Below, in pieces: positions 61,993 to 64,000 of a stretch of DNA of 64,000 nucleotides. Each line of letters starts with the position of its first letter. Within the stretch, counting starts at the first letter, position 1. The stretch comes from Chthoniobacteraceae bacterium (GTDB taxonomy: Bacteria > Verrucomicrobiota > Verrucomicrobiia > Chthoniobacterales > Chthoniobacteraceae), in assembly GCA_028293625.1 (NCBI GenBank), contig JAQGOL010000012.1:1-64000 (forward strand), given 5' to 3'. The notes under the pieces were generated by a model. The model was not told the DNA's origin and ran no database searches. It saw only the letters and a list, made by a program, of their open reading frames with translations. Position numbers and translations under genes: made by a program.

Positions 61993-62012
61993 GTTGACGG
62001 TCGACCGTCAAC
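61993..62012. promoter_or_regulatory. Perfect 20-bp palindrome, candidate GntR operator
   Basis: GTTGACGGTCGACCGTCAAC is its own reverse complement. It lies in the 46-nt gap between the divergent SDR and GntR starts, 19 nt from the first and 7 nt from the second. FCD-type GntR regulators bind palindromes of about this size near their own gene. The placement would block both promoters. Confidence 0.7.
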
Positions 62013-62019
62013 TACTATC

Positions 62020-62748
62020 ATGATTGATATGACCAAAACCAGCGTTCTGCCGCATCAAAGTGTCCGCGCCTCTTTCGCGCCACTCGCCCGCCGCACATTG
62101 GGTGATGATGTTCTGGATACATTGCGCCGGGCGATCATCGCAGGTGAGTTCGCTCCCGGTCATCACTTGGCGGAAGGCGTCCTGGCACAGGAACTCGGAG
62201 TAAGCCGTGCGCCGGTTCGCGAGGCGATGATGCAGTTGGAACGCGAAGGGTTGCTGCTCTTCAACAAGCGCGGCGCGGCCCTGGTAAAAGCATTTACCGA
62301 CGACGACTTTGAAGAGATTTTTACTCTGCGTTTGACGCTGGAAACAGCCGGGGCGCGCTTTGCCTGCCGGCATTTCCAGGCGGGCGATGCGGAGCGCCTG
62401 GAGGAGAGCATCGCGCGCACGGAGTCGGCGGCCCGGTTATTGGAAGTCACATTGCTCGACGTGGAGTTTCACGATTTGATCATGCAGACTGCGCGGCATT
62501 CACGGCTTTACTCGTGCTGGGATCTTTTGCGGCACCAGATCGAAGTCTGGCTTGCGCGGATGCATAGCGAGATCGACGCGCCAACGCAGGATACCCGCGA
62601 GAGGACGGTATCCCATCACGGCGACCTGCTTGAATCGCTGCGCTCAGGCAATGAGGAGGAAGCCGCGCAGGCGATGCACACTCACATCAAAAGCTGGGGC
62701 AGGCAATATCCGCGGACCAGAATCCGGAATGGGAAGGGTCATGCTTAA
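62020..62748 (+). CDS. GntR-family regulator, FCD type (FadR-like)
   Basis: 242 residues. N-terminal winged HTH (DVLDTLRRAIIAGEFAPGHH, LAQELGVSRAPVREAMMQLEREGLL), then an all-helical FCD effector domain (DDDFEEIFTLRLTLETAGAR, VEFHDLIMQTARHSRL, HGDLLESLRSGN) with the Asp/His metal ligands. Such regulators sense organic acids. Divergent from and likely controlling the SDR-E1-E2 genes. ATG 62020 or 62029 can start it. Its end overlaps the next gene by 8 nt. Confidence 0.9.
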   Translation: MIDMTKTSVLPHQSVRASFAPLARRTLGDDVLDTLRRAIIAGEFAPGHHLAEGVLAQELGVSRAPVREAMMQLEREGLLLFNKRGAALVKAFTDDDFEEIFTLRLTLETAGARFACRHFQAGDAERLEESIARTESAARLLEVTLLDVEFHDLIMQTARHSRLYSCWDLLRHQIEVWLARMHSEIDAPTQDTRERTVSHHGDLLESLRSGNEEEAAQAMHTHIKSWGRQYPRTRIRNGKGHA

Positions 62749-64000
62749 AATCTTCGTGATGAACGCGGTGAAATCACATGCCGCGGCGCTCTGGTTTGGA
62801 CTCGTGTTATTCGTGTCCGACGCGCCCGCACAGAACGATGCGGCGGGGCTGGAGTTTTTTGAAAACAAAATCCGGCCGGTGCTTGCTGACCAATGCTACA
62901 AGTGCCACAGCGTTGATGCGAAAAAGATCAAGGGCGGGCTACGGCTCGACACCAGGGAGGATTTGCTCAAGGGAGGCACCAATGGCGCCGCGATTGTCCC
63001 CGGCCAACCGGACGCGAGCCTGTTGATTGAAGCGGTTCGCTACGAAGAGAAAGATCTGCAAATGCCGCCGGCCAAGGACGGGGGCAAGAAGCTTCCCGAC
63101 GCGGTGATCGCCGACCTGGCGCAATGGGTGAAGATGGGCGCGCCTTTTCCCGCCGCTTCGGCTCGCGCGGTGAAGGATCAGCCGAAGCATCTTTGGGCGT
63201 TTGATCCCATTCAAAATCCGCCATCGCCTGCCGTGCGGAACGCGGCCTGGATTCAGACTCCCGTCGATGCGTTCATCCTGGCGAAGCTCGAAAAACGCGG
63301 ACTTTCGCCGTCCGTGCCGGCTGACAAGCGCACGTTGATCCGGCGGGCGACATTCGACCTGACCGGCCTCCCTCCAACTCCGGAGGAAATCGATCGATTC
63401 CTGGCGGACGAATCACCCGACGCCTTCTCCCGGGTCGTTGATCGGCTGCTGAGTTCGCCGCGTTACGGCGAGCAATGGGGACGGCATTGGCTGGATGTGG
63501 TTCGCTATGCCGACACCGCCGGGGAGACCGCCGACTATCCCGTGCCGCTCGCGTGGCGTTACCGCAATTACGTGATTGATGCGTTTAACTCGGACAAACC
63601 GTATGACGAGTTTTTGCGCGAGCAGATCGCCGGCGACATCCTCGCAAGCCAGGGGCCGCGTGAGAGTTATGCGGAACGGGCGACCGCAACCGGTTTTCTC
63701 GCCATTTCGCGCCGCTTCGGCTTCGACTCGGAGAACTATCATCATCTTACGATCCAGGACACACTCGATACGATGGGGCAGAGCGTGCTCGGTCTGAGTC
63801 TCGGTTGCGCGCGCTGCCACGACCACAAGTTCGACCCGGTCTCGATGGTCGATTATTACGCGCTTTACGGGATCTTTGAGAGCAGCAGTTATGCGTTTCC
63901 CGGCTCGGAGCAGAAACCGAGATCGCGGGCGCTCATGCCGCTGATTCCACCACGGGAATCGCAACCAAAGTGGCGGGATTTTGACATGCGCGTGGCCTCG
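62741..64000 (+). CDS. PSCyt1/PSCyt2 (DUF1549) protein, N-terminal part
   Basis: At least 420 residues, cut off by the window edge. A signal peptide (to about 31), then a cytochrome-like PSCyt1 domain with the heme-binding CYKCH (about residues 52-56) and GGLRLDTREDLLKGG, AIVPGQPDASLL, MPP. Then PSCyt2/DUF1549 from about residue 170 (VDAFILAKLEKRGLSP, RRATFDLTGLPPTPEE, YGEQWGRHWLDVVRYADT, CARCHDHKFDPV with a second CxxCH). Such proteins are abundant in Planctomycetes and Verrucomicrobia; their role is unknown. ATG 62741 follows GGAAGG. Confidence 0.9.
   Translation, partial: MLKIFVMNAVKSHAAALWFGLVLFVSDAPAQNDAAGLEFFENKIRPVLADQCYKCHSVDAKKIKGGLRLDTREDLLKGGTNGAAIVPGQPDASLLIEAVRYEEKDLQMPPAKDGGKKLPDAVIADLAQWVKMGAPFPAASARAVKDQPKHLWAFDPIQNPPSPAVRNAAWIQTPVDAFILAKLEKRGLSPSVPADKRTLIRRATFDLTGLPPTPEEIDRFLADESPDAFSRVVDRLLSSPRYGEQWGRHWLDVVRYADTAGETADYPVPLAWRYRNYVIDAFNSDKPYDEFLREQIAGDILASQGPRESYAERATATGFLAISRRFGFDSENYHHLTIQDTLDTMGQSVLGLSLGCARCHDHKFDPVSMVDYYALYGIFESSSYAFPGSEQKPRSRALMPLIPPRESQPKWRDFDMRVAS

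Overview
The window reads as a chromosomal segment of a free-living Verrucomicrobiota bacterium, most likely Spartobacteria/Chthoniobacterales (inference; there is no rRNA to anchor it). The reasons are a five-gene locus in the order and architecture of Akkermansia Amuc_1102 to Amuc_1098, a PEP-CTERM protein, a planctomycete/verrucomicrobial-type PSCyt1-PSCyt2 (DUF1549) protein, giant secreted Ig/RCC1 and lamin-tail/CotH proteins, and a pectin-degradation locus. Genes are dense, rather GC-rich and often overlap by 4 nt (ATGA or GTGA).

Layout. 1-2.5 kb: an accessory stretch with the end of an IS3-family element, four small unknown genes on the + strand, an attC-like element, a dispersed repeat placed at gene 3' ends and one frameshifted two-module gene. 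2.5-11.1 kb (- strand): a pectin/galacturonate locus with two GH28 polygalacturonases, pectinesterase, a CE12 acetylesterase, an ExuT-like transporter, UxaC and a XylR-type regulator, with a candidate operator at its head. 11.1-12.2 kb: decayed comM and metallophosphoesterase fragments beside tRNA-Thr(TGT). 12.2-15.1 kb: trxB, a glycosyltransferase and a GNAT acetyltransferase. 15.3-21.0 kb: a STAS protein with a sensor SpoIIE-type phosphatase (partner switching), then an ABC exporter pair. 21.0-24.8 kb: a 21-bp degenerate tandem repeat followed by queF-queC-(53-aa ORF)-queE-queD-folE2, the whole route from GTP to preQ1. 24.9-29.8 kb: class III fructose bisphosphatase, thiE, a PfkB kinase and UDP-glucuronate decarboxylase. 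29.9-36.9 kb: the PilM/N/secretin-like Amuc_1102-1098 locus, followed by coaE, rho, rnd, a small lipoprotein and DAHP synthase. 41.6-46.8 kb: a 1,655-residue secreted protein with two seven-repeat RCC1 propellers, and a relic of a second copy of its C-terminus. 47.1-50.5 kb: a secreted propeller, an MFS transporter and an SMP-30 lactonase. 50.5-56.8 kb: a PEP-CTERM protein and a lamin-tail/CotH giant sharing an N-terminal domain. 56.9-62.7 kb: a 2-hydroxyacid dehydrogenase, E2, a fused E1 alpha-beta and an SDR, divergent from an FCD-type GntR regulator across a perfect 20-bp palindrome. 62.7 kb to the edge: a PSCyt1/PSCyt2 protein that runs out of the window.

How the parts work together. The pectin locus should de-esterify and cut homogalacturonan/rhamnogalacturonan, import galacturonate and isomerise it to tagaturonate; the later steps (uxaB, uxaA, kdgK, kdgA) are not in the window. 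The que cluster is self-sufficient for preQ1. The E1-E2 operon lacks an E3 and must borrow one. The least described items are the possible integron cassette array at the left end, the 21-bp repeat, the twin-propeller giant with its relic, and the domain shared by the PEP-CTERM and CotH proteins.
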